Assembly: GCA_040384265.1 (NCBI GenBank)
Contig: JAZKJM010000004.1
Location: 186,001-250,000, forward strand
Origin: Pseudomonadota bacterium
GTDB lineage: Bacteria; Pseudomonadota; Alphaproteobacteria; Rickettsiales; UBA3002
Direction of reading: 5' to 3'
Length of the DNA stretch: 64,000 bases
Numbering within the stretch: the first letter of the stretch is position 1; every line of letters starts with the position of its first letter. Positions 28,519 to 36,511 of this stretch are shown one piece after another. The translations under genes and the position numbers were made by a program. The notes under the pieces are model-generated. The model saw nothing but the letters and a program-made list of their open reading frames with translations, ran no database searches and was not told the DNA's origin.

Positions 28519-29259
28519 CTACGCCACCGGCAAATACAGCGTGAACCGTGCGCCGCCCGCATCCGGTGCGTCATAGGCAATCAGCCCGCCATGTTCCTCG
28601 ATGATTTTGGCGACGATGGCGAGACCCAGCCCCTTGCCATGTTCCTTGGTGCTGTTGAACGGCGTGAACAGCCGCCCCACCACGTCCTCCGCCACGCCCG
28701 GCCCATTGTCGGTGATGCTCACCTGAATGTTCAGCTTGCCACCGCCATGGCGCTGCATGCGCTCGCCCACCAGGTAGCGCGTGGCGATGGTGATGGTCGG
28801 GTTCGGCACCGCCGCCAGCGCCTCCACCGCATTTTTGACAAGGTTGATCAGCGCCTGAATCAGCGCCTCGCGCACCCCCGTCACCTCGGGCAGGGAGGGG
28901 TCGTATTGCGTCGTGATCGTCACCCCACCGGCGAAGGAGCGCGCCGCGAGCCGCACATATTCCGTCACCTCGTGAATGTTGAGCGCTTCGCTAACCTGGC
29001 TGGGGTTGGGCGTCAGCGGGTCCATCGTCGCCACCAACTGCTCGATGCGCCCGGCCTCGGCGATAATCAGCCGCGCCAGTTCTTTGTCGTCCTCGCTCAC
29101 CGCCTGCTCCAGCAGTTGCGCCGCCCCCTTGATCGCTAGCAACGGATTGCGGATTTCATGGGCGAGCGAGGCCGCCAGCGATGCCGAAAGCAGCGTCCAT
29201 TCCGGCGCCGGGAAAACATGGTGGGCTTTGCTTGGTGCGTGCTCAGTGGGCTTGCTCAT
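28519..29259 (-). CDS. ntrB: NtrB-type histidine kinase lacking the PAS domain
   Basis: The 246-residue soluble kinase has a HisKA box (SLAHEIRNPLLAIKGAAQLL), an N-box LINLVKNAVEAL, DNGPGV, and a G2 box GKGLGLAIVAKII, so the transmitter is complete. Canonical NtrB is about 350-380 residues and begins with a PAS domain of roughly 110 residues. Here only about 28 residues precede the HisKA domain, and the gene start is 7 nt after dusB, leaving no room for it. Its position in dusB-ntrB-ntrC and similarity of the transmitter identify it. Control by PII proteins usually involves the transmitter and PAS, so sensing may be altered. Confidence 0.92.
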   Translation of the reverse strand: MSKPTEHAPSKAHHVFPAPEWTLLSASLAASLAHEIRNPLLAIKGAAQLLEQAVSEDDKELARLIIAEAGRIEQLVATMDPLTPNPSQVSEALNIHEVTEYVRLAARSFAGGVTITTQYDPSLPEVTGVREALIQALINLVKNAVEALAAVPNPTITIATRYLVGERMQRHGGGKLNIQVSITDNGPGVAEDVVGRLFTPFNSTKEHGKGLGLAIVAKIIEEHGGLIAYDAPDAGGARFTLYLPVA

Positions 29260-29266
29260 GCAGCGC

Positions 29267-30307
29267 TCACCCTTCGCCTTCCGTCACCCGCTCATGCGCC
29301 CGCGCGGTGACGCCGCTTTGCAGCAAGCCGTCATAAAACACACGGATGGTTTCTTTCACTTCCTGCGGCTCGGTCATGCGGTTCACCGTCTGGCGGAATT
29401 GCGCGCCATTATGCAGCCCGCTCGAATACCAGCCAATATGTTTGCGCGCCACGCGCACCCCGTTCACCGTGCCATACAGCGTCAGCATCTCGTCGTAATG
29501 GGCGAGCACAATATCCGCCTGCGCCGCCAGCGACGGCTCCTCCGTGCGGATGCCTTTCAGGTGCGCACAGGCCTGCGCCACAAACCATGGCCGCCCATAC
29601 GAGCCGCGGCCAATCATGATCCCATCCGCGCCGGATTCAAGCAGCGCGCGGTCCACATCCGCCAGCGTCGTGATGTCGCCATTGGCGATCACCGGCAGGC
29701 TCACCGCCTCTTTCACCGTGCGGATGAACGACCAGTCGGCCGAGCCCTTATACATCTGGCAGCGCGTGCGGCCGTGGATGGTAATCATCTGAATGCCCAC
29801 ATCCTGGGCGATTTTTGCCAGCTTGGCGGCGTTGAGCGATTGGTGGTCCCAGCCCATCCGCATCTTCAGCGTGACGGGAATTTTGACCGCTTTCACGGTC
29901 GCTTCCAGAATTCGTGCGGCGAGGCCTTCCTCGCGCATCAGCGCCGACCCGGCCATGCCGTTGACCACCTTTTTCACCGGGCAGCCGAAATTGATATCGA
30001 TGATATCCGCGCCGCGCTCTTCGTTCAGCCGCGCGGCTTCCGCCATGATTTCCGGGTCACACCCGGCCAGCTGCACCGAAAACGGCCGCTCGGTCGGCAC
30101 CGAGCGCGACATGCGCTCCGCATTGCGCGTCTCCAGCACCACCGCCTTGCTCGCGATCATTTCGCTGACCACCAGCCCCGCACCGAAGGATTTCACCAAC
30201 TGCCGAAACGGCAAATCCGATACCCCCGTCATCGGCGCAAGAATGGCATTATCGGTGAGCGTAATGTCGCCGATGCGGATGGGGTTCAAGTTGTGCGTTG
30301 CCGCCAC
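29267..30307 (-). CDS. dusB: tRNA-dihydrouridine synthase (DusB/NifR3)
   Basis: The 346-residue flavoenzyme reduces uridine to dihydrouridine in tRNA D loops. It has the TIM-barrel signature [12 protein letters not shown], the catalytic-Cys motif [10 protein letters not shown], the RNA-contacting MRMGWDHQ and [15 protein letters not shown], and the FMN phosphate site [12 protein letters not shown] and [13 protein letters not shown]. It heads the minus-strand ntr cluster, the classical nifR3-ntrB-ntrC order in alphaproteobacteria. It is divergent from ispDF across a 66-bp gap that must hold both promoters. Confidence 0.95.
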   Translation of the reverse strand: MAATHNLNPIRIGDITLTDNAILAPMTGVSDLPFRQLVKSFGAGLVVSEMIASKAVVLETRNAERMSRSVPTERPFSVQLAGCDPEIMAEAARLNEERGADIIDINFGCPVKKVVNGMAGSALMREEGLAARILEATVKAVKIPVTLKMRMGWDHQSLNAAKLAKIAQDVGIQMITIHGRTRCQMYKGSADWSFIRTVKEAVSLPVIANGDITTLADVDRALLESGADGIMIGRGSYGRPWFVAQACAHLKGIRTEEPSLAAQADIVLAHYDEMLTLYGTVNGVRVARKHIGWYSSGLHNGAQFRQTVNRMTEPQEVKETIRVFYDGLLQSGVTARAHERVTEGEG

Positions 30308-30373
30308 GGTAAAATCCTTTTAAAAGGCTTCAGCCGCCGCGCATAACCGATTTTCACAGGATCCGCAACGTTC

Positions 30374-31543
30374 ATGACCACCGCGCCCCGCATATTCGCC
30401 CTTATCGTCGCTGCCGGAACCGGCACGCGGGCCGGGCAGGGCGTGCCGAAGCAATATCGCCCCATCGCCGCAAAGCCGCTGCTGCGCTATAGCTGCGAGG
30501 CTTTCCTGCGCCACCCATCCATCGCCGGGGTGCAGGTTGTCATCCATCCGGACCATGCGCCGCTTTATCAGGTGGCCACCAGCGGGCTGATGCTCCTTCC
30601 CCCCGTTGCGGGCGGTGCCCAGCGTGCGGATTCCGTGCTGGCCGGGCTCACGGCACTTGCCCCCCACCGGCCGGATTACGTGCTGATCCACGACGCCGCG
30701 CGGCCCTTCCTGCGCGCCTCGACCATCGATGCGCTGATCGCCGCGCTCACCCCTGTGCAAGCTGTGTTGCCCGCCCTGCCAATGGCCGATACCGTGCGCC
30801 GGTTCGAGGGCCATGGCTGGCTCGAAGTCCCGCGCGAGGGGCTGATGCGCATGCAAACGCCGCAGGCCTTCCCGTTCACGCGCCTGCTCAGCATGGTGCG
30901 CGGCGGCGACCCTGCCGCGACCGATGAAGCCGCCATCTGGCTTGCCGCCGGCGGGCTCTTGGGCTATGTACCCGGCGATGAGGAGTTACGCAAAGTGACC
31001 AATGCTGCCGATATCATCTGGGCTGAACGCACCGCCGGTGGCGCACAGCGCACTGCTGTCGGCATGGGTTTTGATGTGCATGCGCTGATGCCTGCGGGCG
31101 AGAAAAATGTGATCCGCCTCGGTGGGATCGATATTGAGCACCACCACAAACTCCACGGCCATTCGGATGCGGATGTGGTGCTGCACGCCATTGTGGATGC
31201 GTTGCTCGGCGCCATCGGCGCGGGCGATATCGGCAGCCATTTCCCGCCATCCGATCCGCAATGGCAGGGCGCGGATTCAGCGTTGTTCGTCGAGGAGGCC
31301 CGCGCACAAGTGGCGCAGCGCGGCGGCGTGATCAACCATGTGGATGTCACGCTGATGTGTGAAGCGCCAAAAATCTCACCGCACCGCGATGCCATGCGCG
31401 CCGCCATCGCCGCCATGCTGCAACTGCCGCTCAGCCGCGTCAGCGTGAAGGCGACCACCACCGAAAAACTCGGCTTCACCGGCCGTGAAGAAGGAATCGC
31501 CGCGCAAGCGGTCGCCACCATCCGATTACCGGAGGATGTATGA
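30374..31543 (+). CDS. ispDF: Bifunctional IspD-IspF isoprenoid enzyme
   Basis: Catalyses two non-consecutive steps of the MEP isoprenoid pathway: CTP-dependent activation of methylerythritol phosphate (IspD) and cyclisation (IspF). The 389-residue fusion has an N-terminal IspD domain (residues 1-225; VAAGTGTRAGQGVPKQY and VLIHDAARPFL) and a C-terminal IspF domain (about 230-389) with GMGFDVHAL, the zinc HSDADVVLHA and GAGDIGSHFPPSD, and ATTTEKLGFTGREEGIA. The intermediate enzyme IspE is not in the window. The stop overlaps pgpA by 4 nt. Confidence 0.96.
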   Translation: MTTAPRIFALIVAAGTGTRAGQGVPKQYRPIAAKPLLRYSCEAFLRHPSIAGVQVVIHPDHAPLYQVATSGLMLLPPVAGGAQRADSVLAGLTALAPHRPDYVLIHDAARPFLRASTIDALIAALTPVQAVLPALPMADTVRRFEGHGWLEVPREGLMRMQTPQAFPFTRLLSMVRGGDPAATDEAAIWLAAGGLLGYVPGDEELRKVTNAADIIWAERTAGGAQRTAVGMGFDVHALMPAGEKNVIRLGGIDIEHHHKLHGHSDADVVLHAIVDALLGAIGAGDIGSHFPPSDPQWQGADSALFVEEARAQVAQRGGVINHVDVTLMCEAPKISPHRDAMRAAIAAMLQLPLSRVSVKATTTEKLGFTGREEGIAAQAVATIRLPEDV

Positions 31544-32088
31544 GAAAAACCACCCTTGCGACCATGTATGGCATCGGCCTGATCCGCATTGCACCGGGCA
31601 CGGCGGGCTCGCTGGTTGCGGCGCTGCTGGCCTATCCCATCCTGCTGCTGCCGATGGGCTGGGCGTGGCTCACCGTGGGTGCGCTGCTGTTCACGGTGCT
31701 TGGCACCCGCAGCGCTTCCAAATACATGCGCCGCTATGAAACCAGCCACGACCCGAGCGAAATCGTGGTGGATGAGCTGGTCGGCCAGTGGCTCACCTAT
31801 AGCTGCCTGTATGGTTGGCTGGCCGCCATTGCGGGCAACCAGGGTGTCGCCGTGCGCCTCATCGGCGAAGTGGCGCCGCAGCCGCTTTATATCGTGCTCG
31901 GCTTTGTGCTGTTCCGCTTTTTCGACATCCTGAAACCCTGGCCGATCAGCTGGGCCGACCGCCGCGTCAAAGGCGGTTTCGGCGTGATGTTCGATGACAT
32001 CCTCGCCGCCATTCCGGCGGGCACCGTGCTCTACCTGATCTATTTCTTCATGCCCGTGGTGCTGGGTAATATGGAAACGATTCCGTGA
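31540..32088 (+). CDS. pgpA: Phosphatidylglycerophosphatase A
   Basis: The 182-residue membrane enzyme removes phosphate from phosphatidylglycerophosphate to give phosphatidylglycerol. Signatures are GIGLIRIAPGTAGSLVA, the acidic VVDELVGQWLTY, and GFVLFRFFDILKPWPI with DRRVKGGFGVMFDDILAA, each in membrane-adjacent positions. Four hydrophobic segments are visible. Overlaps at both ends (4 nt with ispDF, 4 nt with the next gene) show translational coupling. Confidence 0.94.
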   Translation: MRKTTLATMYGIGLIRIAPGTAGSLVAALLAYPILLLPMGWAWLTVGALLFTVLGTRSASKYMRRYETSHDPSEIVVDELVGQWLTYSCLYGWLAAIAGNQGVAVRLIGEVAPQPLYIVLGFVLFRFFDILKPWPISWADRRVKGGFGVMFDDILAAIPAGTVLYLIYFFMPVVLGNMETIP

Positions 32089-32582
32089 GCCTTTTTGCAG
32101 CCGAGCTGCGCGTTGCGGCGATGCATCTGCTCGATGGGTTACGCGCCAACGGGCTGACCGCCTGCACTGCGGAATCCTGCACCGGCGGCCTGATTGCAGC
32201 GCTGCTCACCGACATTCCCGGCAGCTCGGATGTGTTCACCCATGGCTACGTCACCTACGCCAACACCGCCAAAACGGCGATGATCGGCGTGCCGCCCGCC
32301 CTCATCCAAACCCATGGCGCCGTCAGCGAAGCGGTCGCAGTGGCGATGGCGGAAGGGGCGCTTGCCGCGTCCGGCGCAGGCCTCAGCATTGCCGTCACCG
32401 GCATCGCCGGGCCGGGCGGCGGGACGGCGGATAAGCCGGTGGGTTTGGTGCATCTGGCCAGCGCCCGCCGCGGGGCCGCAACGCGCCACCAGCAGCATCA
32501 CTTCACGGGCGATCGCACACAAGTGCGCCTGCAAGCGGTTGCTGCCGCATTAGCGCTGATGGAGCTTCAGCTGACGCCGTAA
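32085..32582 (+). CDS. pncC: CinA C-terminal-domain nicotinamide-nucleotide amidase
   Basis: The 165-residue protein consists only of the CinA C-terminal amidase domain: TAESCTGGLIAALLTDIPGSS with the active-site Ser, THGYVTYANTAKTAMIGV, THGAVSEAVAVAMAEGA and VTGIAGPGGGTADKPVGLV. It deamidates nicotinamide mononucleotide in NAD salvage. The start is a GTG that overlaps the pgpA stop (GTGA). The N-terminal MoCF-like CinA domain is absent, as in stand-alone PncC proteins. It is convergent with glmU with no gap. Confidence 0.93.
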   Translation: MSLFAAELRVAAMHLLDGLRANGLTACTAESCTGGLIAALLTDIPGSSDVFTHGYVTYANTAKTAMIGVPPALIQTHGAVSEAVAVAMAEGALAASGAGLSIAVTGIAGPGGGTADKPVGLVHLASARRGAATRHQQHHFTGDRTQVRLQAVAAALALMELQLTP

Positions 32583-33953
32583 TTACTTCTTTTTGCGCTT
32601 TTCATCCGCCTTGCGGGCGCGGAATTCTTTGGCCCATTGGGGCTTGGATTCCTGCGGGCCGCGGGTCATGGCGAGGGCGTCTTTCTCGACATCCTCGGTG
32701 ATGGTGGAGCCGGCGGCGACCATCGCGCCATCATGGATGGTGACGGGCGCAATCAGCGCCGAGTTGGAGCCGATGAACACATCCCGCCCGATGGTGGTTT
32801 TGTATTTCAGATAGCCATCGTAATTGCAGGTGATGGTGCCCGCACCGATATTGGCGGATGCACCAATGCTGGCGTCACCAATATAGCTTAGATGGCTGAT
32901 TTTCGCGCCATCCGCCACGTCGCTTTGCTTGATCTCGACGAAATTGCCGACCCGCACATCCGCGCCGAGCGTGGCACCCGGGCGCAGCCGCGCGAACGGG
33001 CCGACGCTGGTGTTGGCGCCGATTGTCGCGCCCTCGATATGCGAAAATGCCTTGATATGCGCGCCGCTGGCGATGGTGACGCCGGGGCCGAAAAACACGC
33101 TCGGCTCGATGATGACATCACTGCCGATGATGGTATCGGCCGCGAAAAACACACTGTCAGGGTCAATCAGTGTCACACCCGCATCCATATGCATTTTGCG
33201 CGCGCGGTATTGGAAAATCGCCTCGGCAACGGCAAGCTCGCTGCGCGAATTCACGCCCAGCACTTCGTCCGCATCGCCTTCGACCGCGATGCCGAAATAA
33301 CCCAGCGTCGCGGCGAGGGCGACGATGTCGGTGAGGTAATATTCGCCCTTGGCATTTTTGTTATCGACCTTGGTCAGCAGCTCCCAGGCGATGCTGCCGC
33401 GAATGGCCATGACACCGGAGTTGCACAGCGGAATAGCAAGCTCATCCTCGCTTGCTTCCTTGGCTTCAACGATGCGTTCAAGCGTGCCATCCTCCGCCTC
33501 GACCAGGCGGCCGTAATCGCCCGCTTCATCGGGGATGAAACCGAGCACCGCGACGCCGCATTTGGGATCGGCATCGAGCGCATCCAGCACGCGGGCGAGG
33601 GTGGCGGTGGTGAGCAGCGGCGTGTCGCCATAGAGGATGAGCAGGTGGCCTTCCAGCTCGCCCAGCACCGGGCGGGCGGCAAGCACCGCGTGGGCGGTGC
33701 CGAGTTGATCCTTTTGAATGGCGACATCCACATCCCCAGCAATATCGCGCGCGACGGTGACGACCGCATCCATCCCCGGTGCGGTGACGATGGCGATGGG
33801 CGCGGCACCCAGCTCCAGCGCGCGGGCAACGACATGGCCGACCATCGGCACGCCCGCAACGGCATGCAGCACTTTGGGGGTGGCAGATTTCATCCGCGTT
33901 CCCTTGCCCGCGGCAAGGATAATGGCGGCGATCGATGGGGCGGGGGCAGACAT
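32583..33953 (-). CDS. glmU: Bifunctional GlmU, UDP-GlcNAc synthesis
   Basis: GlmU acetylates glucosamine-1-phosphate and uridylylates the product to UDP-GlcNAc for peptidoglycan and LPS. The 456-residue protein has an N-terminal pyrophosphorylase domain (LAAGKGTRMKSATPKVLH; QKDQLGTAHAV; ILYGDTPLL) and a C-terminal left-handed beta-helix of hexapeptide repeats (VFFGPGVTIASGAHIKAF; FARLRPGATLGADVRVGNFVE) with NYDGYLKYKT near the acetyl-CoA site. The C-terminus is a lysine-rich tail. ATG 33953 is used; an upstream alternative at 33980 adds nine residues. It could also feed UDP-GlcNAc to the Pel locus. Confidence 0.95.
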   Translation of the reverse strand: MSAPAPSIAAIILAAGKGTRMKSATPKVLHAVAGVPMVGHVVARALELGAAPIAIVTAPGMDAVVTVARDIAGDVDVAIQKDQLGTAHAVLAARPVLGELEGHLLILYGDTPLLTTATLARVLDALDADPKCGVAVLGFIPDEAGDYGRLVEAEDGTLERIVEAKEASEDELAIPLCNSGVMAIRGSIAWELLTKVDNKNAKGEYYLTDIVALAATLGYFGIAVEGDADEVLGVNSRSELAVAEAIFQYRARKMHMDAGVTLIDPDSVFFAADTIIGSDVIIEPSVFFGPGVTIASGAHIKAFSHIEGATIGANTSVGPFARLRPGATLGADVRVGNFVEIKQSDVADGAKISHLSYIGDASIGASANIGAGTITCNYDGYLKYKTTIGRDVFIGSNSALIAPVTIHDGAMVAAGSTITEDVEKDALAMTRGPQESKPQWAKEFRARKADEKRKKK

Positions 33954-34018
33954 ACAAAACCTCGTGAAACGTTGGCGCAACAGTGCTATGGTCGCGCGAT
34001 AGAGTCAAGGGAGAGCGT

Positions 34019-35398
34019 ATGTTAGCCGCTGTTTTAGCCATTGTTGCCGCCGTTTTATGCGTCGCGGTGTTTGCCGTCTGGCGTAGCAAATCCGCGCTGG
34101 AAGAACGCGTGCGCGGCGATGTGACGGCGCGCGCCGCCGCCGAAGCCACCCTCGCCCAGATGGCGCTGGAGCTGGATGCGACCAAGGAAAACCGGGACGC
34201 CGTGGGCAGCGAGCGCGACGCCATGCGCGATCGGCTGAACGCGAGCGAGCGCAACGAAGCCCTCGCCCGCCAGAAGCTGGAAGTGATGGAATTGCGCCTC
34301 GCCGATTTTGAAATCCTCAAAACCCAGTTCGAGCAATATGCCAAATCGGCCGCGCTTGAAACCGGCAACCAGCTCAGCAACAAGCTGATGGCCGACCATG
34401 TGCGCGCCCGCGAGGAAACGCACAAACAGTTCGAGCAATTCACCAAAACGGCAAGCGAGCAATTGCTGCAGAAACAGCAGGAATTGGCGACGACGCTGGG
34501 CACCGTGCAGGGCCAGGTGAACGACTCGCGCAACCAGCTTTCGATGCTGGTGCGGGCGATGCAAAACCCTATCGGCGCCGGTGCCGAGGGCGAGATTGTG
34601 ATGGGCAATATTTTGCAGCAGCACGGCTTCACGCTTGGCCAGGATTATGAGCTGCAGGTGCATCTGGCGACCGAGGATGGCAACCTGCGGCCCGACTGCG
34701 TGATTTACCTGCCGCACCAGCATGCGATCATTGTGGATTCCAAGGCCTCGCAGCATATTTTTGCGCTGTTTCGCGCCGAAGGCACGCCGGAGTTCGACGC
34801 GGTGTTCCGCGACATTCAGGCGAGCATGCGCGCCCATGCCAAAGCGCTTGGCGGCAAAGCCTATCAGGATAGTCTGCGCAAACTGAAAAACCGCAATGGC
34901 CAGCCGATTACGCGCACGACGCTGGTGATGTTCGTGCCCAACGACGAGGTGGTGACGCGGTTGATGCATAAGGACCCGAACCTGATGCAATATATGCGCG
35001 AGCACGACATTGTGCTGGCCGGGCCCGTCACACTTTCAGGCATTTTCCTGACCGCGCGGGCGTTGGTGCAGGAAGCCAAACATATCGACGAGCACCACGC
35101 GATTTTGGAGCTGACCAGCGAGCTGATGGCGGATCTCTCGACGGCGCTGGGCTATGCTGAGGATGTGATGAAGGGCGTGCGCGGCAGCGCGACGGCGTAT
35201 GACAAATTCGCCGCTAGCATGAACCGCGGCGTGATGGCGCGGCTCAAGCGCCTGCAAGCGAAGGGTGTGCGCCCGGCGAAGAACAAACAGCTCCCGCCCA
35301 TGCTGGCGCGCTACGACATCACCAAAGCGGATGAAACCATCCAGGGCGATGCGGAAGAAGTGGTGGAGCTGCTGACCCTGCCGAAGGATGCGGCCTAA
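34019..35398 (+). CDS. rmuC: RmuC-family DNA recombination protein
   Basis: The 459-residue protein has an N-terminal membrane segment (residues 2-22), a long coiled coil (about 25-185, with many Glu/Ala/Lys/Gln), and the RmuC nuclease-like domain: GEIVMGNILQQHGF, LRPDCVIYLP, IIVDSKAS with the PD-(D/E)XK-type core, FVPNDEV and GPVTLSGIFLTAR. RmuC limits sequence inversions and is also linked to anti-phage activity in some hosts. The ATG at 34019 follows AGGGAGAG. The 3' end overlaps recR by 4 nt. Confidence 0.93.
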   Translation: MLAAVLAIVAAVLCVAVFAVWRSKSALEERVRGDVTARAAAEATLAQMALELDATKENRDAVGSERDAMRDRLNASERNEALARQKLEVMELRLADFEILKTQFEQYAKSAALETGNQLSNKLMADHVRAREETHKQFEQFTKTASEQLLQKQQELATTLGTVQGQVNDSRNQLSMLVRAMQNPIGAGAEGEIVMGNILQQHGFTLGQDYELQVHLATEDGNLRPDCVIYLPHQHAIIVDSKASQHIFALFRAEGTPEFDAVFRDIQASMRAHAKALGGKAYQDSLRKLKNRNGQPITRTTLVMFVPNDEVVTRLMHKDPNLMQYMREHDIVLAGPVTLSGIFLTARALVQEAKHIDEHHAILELTSELMADLSTALGYAEDVMKGVRGSATAYDKFAASMNRGVMARLKRLQAKGVRPAKNKQLPPMLARYDITKADETIQGDAEEVVELLTLPKDAA

Positions 35399-35988
35399 TA
35401 CGCCAGCCGCGCATTCAGTGCGGCGCTGAGGGTGCCGTCGTCCATGTAGTCCAGCTCGCCGCCCATGGGCAGGCCGTGGGCGAGGCGGGTGATGGTGACG
35501 GCGCAATCGGTGAGGCGTTCGGCGACATAATGGGCGGTGGTTTGGCCGGCGACGGTGGCGGAAAGCGCGAGAATCAGCTCGCGCGTGTCGCCGTTTCTGG
35601 CGCGGGCGACGAGCGGCTCGATGCGCAGCGCATCCGGCCCGCGGCCATCGATCGCCGATAGCGTGCCGCCGAGTACATGGTAGCGACCGCGAAAGGCGCG
35701 GGAGCGCTCCATCGCCCACACATCGGCCACATCCTCGACCACGCAGATGACGGTCGCATCGCGTGTTTCGTCGGTGCAGGTGTGGCAGGGGTCGGCTTCA
35801 TCCAGCGCGCCGCAGAGGCTGCAGGTTTTGACATGCTCCAGCGCGTGCGACAGCGCGGCGACCAGCGTTGGGATGCGGCGCGTGCGTTCGCGCAGCAAAT
35901 TGAGCGCGAGGCGGCGCGCCGAACGCGGGCCAACGCCCGGCAGCTTGGCAAGTTCGGCGATGAGGCGGTCGATGGAGCTGGTAGCCAT
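35395..35988 (-). CDS. recR: Recombination mediator RecR
   Basis: RecR works with RecO (and RecF) to load RecA at gaps. The 197-residue protein has the N-terminal helix-hairpin-helix (LAKLPGVGPRSARRLAL), a C4 zinc finger CSLCGALDEADPCHTC, and a Toprim domain (VICVVEDVADVWAMERSRAF; VTRLAHGLPMGGELDYMDDGTL). ATG 35988 is preferred over an upstream start at 36003 because it gives the conserved N-terminus. It belongs to the dnaX-ybaB-recR cluster but is separated from ybaB by repeat copy D. Confidence 0.95.
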   Translation of the reverse strand: MATSSIDRLIAELAKLPGVGPRSARRLALNLLRERTRRIPTLVAALSHALEHVKTCSLCGALDEADPCHTCTDETRDATVICVVEDVADVWAMERSRAFRGRYHVLGGTLSAIDGRGPDALRIEPLVARARNGDTRELILALSATVAGQTTAHYVAERLTDCAVTITRLAHGLPMGGELDYMDDGTLSAALNARLAY

Positions 35989-36003
35989 GTAAACTTCTGT
36001 CAC

Positions 36004-36076
36004 GCGAGTTGGACGAGCGAGCCATCAGCCCGCGAAGCGGCGCGCAGGGCTCGTCAGTAGACGAGCCCGTAGCCAC
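36004..36076 (-). repeat. Structured post-stop repeat, copy D with compensatory stem
   Basis: Begins 5 nt after the TAG stop of ybaB in gene orientation. The GC-rich block (GAGCCATCAGCCCGCGAAGC) matches the other copies. The variable stem is GGGCTCGTC-AGTA-GACGAGCCC: both arms differ from CATTGGTC/GACCAATG yet still pair perfectly. Confidence 0.88.
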
Positions 36077-36081
36077 CAAAA

Positions 36082-36402
36082 CTAGAAGGGAAGCTTCATG
36101 CCTGCGGGCAGGTTCAGGCCGCCGGTGAGCGAGCCCATGGCATCGGCCATCGCGCCATCTGCCTTCTCTTTCGCGTCGCGGTGGGCGACGGTGATGAGGT
36201 CTTCCAGCATGTCTTTTTCCTCGGCGACGAGCAGCGATGGATCAAGCGCGATACGCAGCATCTGGCCCTTGCCGGTGAGGGTCACCTTGACCGCGCCGCT
36301 ACCGGCGACGCCTTCGAATTCGCGCGCTTCCATCTCGCTTTGCAGGCTGCCGAGTTTGGATTGCATTTCCTGCGCTTGCTTGAGCATTTTCTGGATGTTC
36401 AT
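36082..36402 (-). CDS. ybaB: YbaB/EbfC nucleoid-associated protein
   Basis: The 106-residue protein shows the YbaB signature: MLKQAQEMQSKLGSLQSEME, then EGVAGSGAVKVTLTGKGQML, ALDPSLLVAEEKDMLEDLI and a C-terminal MGSLTGGLNLPAGMKLPF. YbaB dimers bind DNA as a nucleoid factor. It sits between dnaX and recR, the near-universal arrangement. AGGAACCC precedes the ATG. A dispersed palindrome fills most of the gap to dnaX. Confidence 0.95.
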   Translation of the reverse strand: MNIQKMLKQAQEMQSKLGSLQSEMEAREFEGVAGSGAVKVTLTGKGQMLRIALDPSLLVAEEKDMLEDLITVAHRDAKEKADGAMADAMGSLTGGLNLPAGMKLPF

Positions 36403-36422
36403 GGTGGGTTCCTTTTCGGTTT

Positions 36423-36507
36423 TGTCATTCCCGCGAAAGCGGGAATCCAGCTTCTAAAGTATCGCTCGCGCTTCGCGCACTGGATTCCCGCTTTCGCGGG
36501 AATGACA
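36423..36507. repeat. Palindromic repeat with perfect 28-bp arms (TGTCATTCCCGCG type)
   Basis: Arms 36423-36450 and 36480-36507 are exact reverse complements, and each arm contains its own CCCGC-GAAA-GCGGG hairpin. The 29-bp centre is unstructured. It lies between ybaB and dnaX and could fold in either strand; similar sequences are widespread intergenic repeats in proteobacteria. Confidence 0.92.
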
Positions 36508-36511
36508 AGGG

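Noticed and set aside
28391-28576. Frame beginning MFHVKH, which looks like the start of gidB or parA genes
   Set aside because: The similarity comes from the parS palindrome itself; the frame then runs through repeat C and antisense ntrB.
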